Of a stretch of DNA of 64,000 bases, positions 62,963-64,000 are shown in pieces. Within the stretch, counting starts at the first letter, position 1; each line of letters begins with the position of its first letter. Where the stretch lies: assembly GCA_964432985.1 (NCBI GenBank), contig CAYSPT010000007.1, positions 58,504-122,503 of the forward strand, in the 5' to 3' direction. The translations under genes and the position numbers were made by a program. The stretch comes from CAYSPT01 sp964432985. GTDB lineage: Bacteria; Muiribacteriota; CAYSPT01. Below the pieces are notes generated by a model. It was not told the DNA's origin. It saw only the letters and a program-made list of their open reading frames with translations, and did not search any database.

Positions 62963-63943
62963 ATGACCATCCGAAAAAAACATTACACCTTCGCTCTAAA
63001 AGTCCAGTTCGAGGAGCGAAACGGTAATTTTGTCGGTTTTTTCTGGCTGCTGGCCTCCACCAGCGACCAGGCCGTGATGAAGAGTAATGCCGTGGTCAAC
63101 TACTATTCGGAAAAATTTCTCAAGAAATTCCGACTCACCACCTCCTGGACCAAATTCATGAACCAGCTTGATGACGAGGCCAGATTGCTCGGGGAACTCG
63201 TGCTGCAGGAGCACACGGAAAAGCTGCAGGCGCTCTACATGGGTTACCCGCCGGACCGCGTCATGAAACTGGCGGAATACATCGTGGAACTGGGCGACAG
63301 AAGAATCCAGGCCTCCATGGTCAACGGCCAGCTGGAGGCCGATCTGAAATGCATCTTTTCCCAGGGTGATCTTACCTTCGATTTCCTTCACGAATTTGTG
63401 GAAATAAGAGACAAGACAAAGGAGGAGATGGCGGCCGAGGAGGAAGACGAGGAGGAAGACGAAGAGGAAGACGAAGAGGACGACGAAGAGGACGAGGAGG
63501 ACGACGAAGAGGACGAACAGGCAGGGGAACAACGAAAAAAGGGCAAGAAAAAAAAGAAAAAGAAGAAAGAAGAGAAAGAAGAAGATACCGGTCCGAAAAC
63601 GATAGTCGTCGAACCGGTATTCGATCCGGTGGACGGCATCGTAGCCAAACATCTTCGAGCGCACGATATCGTTACGGTAGTAAGAGAAAACCAGCGTGAC
63701 CAAAGGCTGGTCAGTTACATTATTTCGTCCAGGAAGCTTGATAAGAAGCACCTGCTCATAACGGTGGAACTCGCCGATCACTCCCTGGCCGAAATGGAAG
63801 TCGCTCCCAACACGATGATCAAAGGAGAACAGGTGAAAGCGGACATCGTTGTTTCCGCTGGACCTCCCTATGTCACCATCATCGTCATTTCCATCATCAT
63901 CATTGCCGCCTTATCAGCAGCAGCGTACAACCTGATTTTGTAG
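62963..63943 (+). CDS. C-terminally anchored membrane protein, unknown family, copy B
   Basis: 326 residues. Matches copy A in the N-terminal domain (VQFEERNGNFVGFFWLLAST, MKSNAVVNYYSEKFLKKF, RVMKLAEYIVEL) and in the C-terminal patch (EPVFDPVDGIVAKHLRAHDI, VTVVRENQ), and also ends in one membrane helix (VTIIVISIIIIAALSAAAY). The linker is extremely biased: about 45 residues of Glu/Asp followed by a Lys/Glu block. GGAG ribosome site nine bases before the ATG, 32 bp after copy A. The shared layout suggests a heteromeric pair. Confidence 0.8.
   Translation: MTIRKKHYTFALKVQFEERNGNFVGFFWLLASTSDQAVMKSNAVVNYYSEKFLKKFRLTTSWTKFMNQLDDEARLLGELVLQEHTEKLQALYMGYPPDRVMKLAEYIVELGDRRIQASMVNGQLEADLKCIFSQGDLTFDFLHEFVEIRDKTKEEMAAEEEDEEEDEEEDEEDDEEDEEDDEEDEQAGEQRKKGKKKKKKKKEEKEEDTGPKTIVVEPVFDPVDGIVAKHLRAHDIVTVVRENQRDQRLVSYIISSRKLDKKHLLITVELADHSLAEMEVAPNTMIKGEQVKADIVVSAGPPYVTIIVISIIIIAALSAAAYNLIL
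63424..63590 (+). repeat. Triplet-biased low-complexity tract coding an acidic then basic linker
   Basis: Runs of GAG/GAA/GAC codons (about 63430-63520) followed by AAG/AAA/GAA codons (about 63535-63585), encoding the Glu/Asp and Lys/Glu blocks of copy B. Purine-only strand asymmetry; expected to be length-variable. Confidence 0.8.
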
Positions 63944-64000
63944 CAACAGTTCGTGCGTAGGCCCCAACCTTATCAGCAGCAGCGTACTACCTGATTTTGT
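63909..64000. repeat. 33-bp near-perfect repeat at the window end
   Basis: The 3' end of copy B (63909-63941, CCTTATCAGCAGCAGCGTAC...) recurs at 63968-64000 with one mismatch, 59 bp apart. Again the end of a gene including its stop region is duplicated just downstream; the window edge prevents seeing whether more units follow. Confidence 0.75.

Noticed and set aside
62156..63781. Minus-strand frames opposite the tail-anchored pair
   Set aside because: Low-complexity mirror of the Glu/Lys linker and of conserved coding sequence; no ribosome sites.

Overview
The window is chromosomal DNA from a Gram-negative bacterium that I cannot place more precisely. It encodes two predicted outer-membrane barrel proteins, a LolA-like/FtsX/LolD-type export operon, lipoproteins and a giant secreted protein ending in a CFI-box type C-terminal domain. 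Abundant WD40 receptor kinases, STAS/SpoIIE partner-switch parts and many short dispersed palindromes fit an uncultivated deltaproteobacterium-like or related environmental lineage (inference). Two runs of exactly 100 N mark a scaffolded draft assembly. I see no tRNA, rRNA, CRISPR array, transposase or phage gene.

1-19.1 kb: five paralogous membrane Ser/Thr kinases, all on the minus strand (K1 is cut by the left edge). Each complete copy has an N-terminal region carrying an SDT(I/L)(V/I)EP motif, a kinase domain with DWG in place of DFG, one membrane segment, a coiled coil, and 14 WD40 repeats, which is enough for two seven-bladed propellers. K3-K2-K1 and K5-K4-decarboxylase look like two transcription units. 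A small secreted helical protein and a fold-III PLP decarboxylase lie between them.

19.1-30.1 kb: a TPR lipoprotein-like protein, an MFS transporter and a DUF2807-type protein. Then a TetR-headed operon follows: TetR, barrel protein, ABC ATPase, two FtsX-type permeases, a LolA-like lipoprotein-sorting protein and an isoprenylcysteine methyltransferase-like enzyme. It is led by a perfect-consensus TTGACA-N17-TATAAT promoter.

30.1-39 kb: a STAS protein lacking the usual phosphoserine lies divergent from a CHASE2-SpoIIE phosphatase. An envelope operon follows: barrel protein, unknown secreted protein, FecR-domain protein broken by one extra G in a G tract, and a leucine-rich-repeat lipoprotein.

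39-54 kb: one 4,978-residue secreted protein made of seven GloVer repeats, seven LamG-like domains, cadherin/Ig-like blocks, five 102-residue repeats, about six PKD-like domains and a CFI-box C-terminus.

54-64 kb: an orphan protein, then a signalling and transport run. It holds a PAS-GAF-PAS histidine kinase with a C-terminal STAS-like domain (frameshifted by one extra C), a single-domain response regulator, an ABC-2 exporter (ATPase plus two permeases), a second ATPase with degenerate catalytic motifs, and two paralogous C-terminally membrane-anchored proteins of no family I recognise.

A recurring theme is short (18-26 bp) tandem repeats at gene junctions that often include or imitate the stop-codon end of the upstream gene. 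In one case the repeats form a relay of overlapping mini-ORFs leading to the next start codon.
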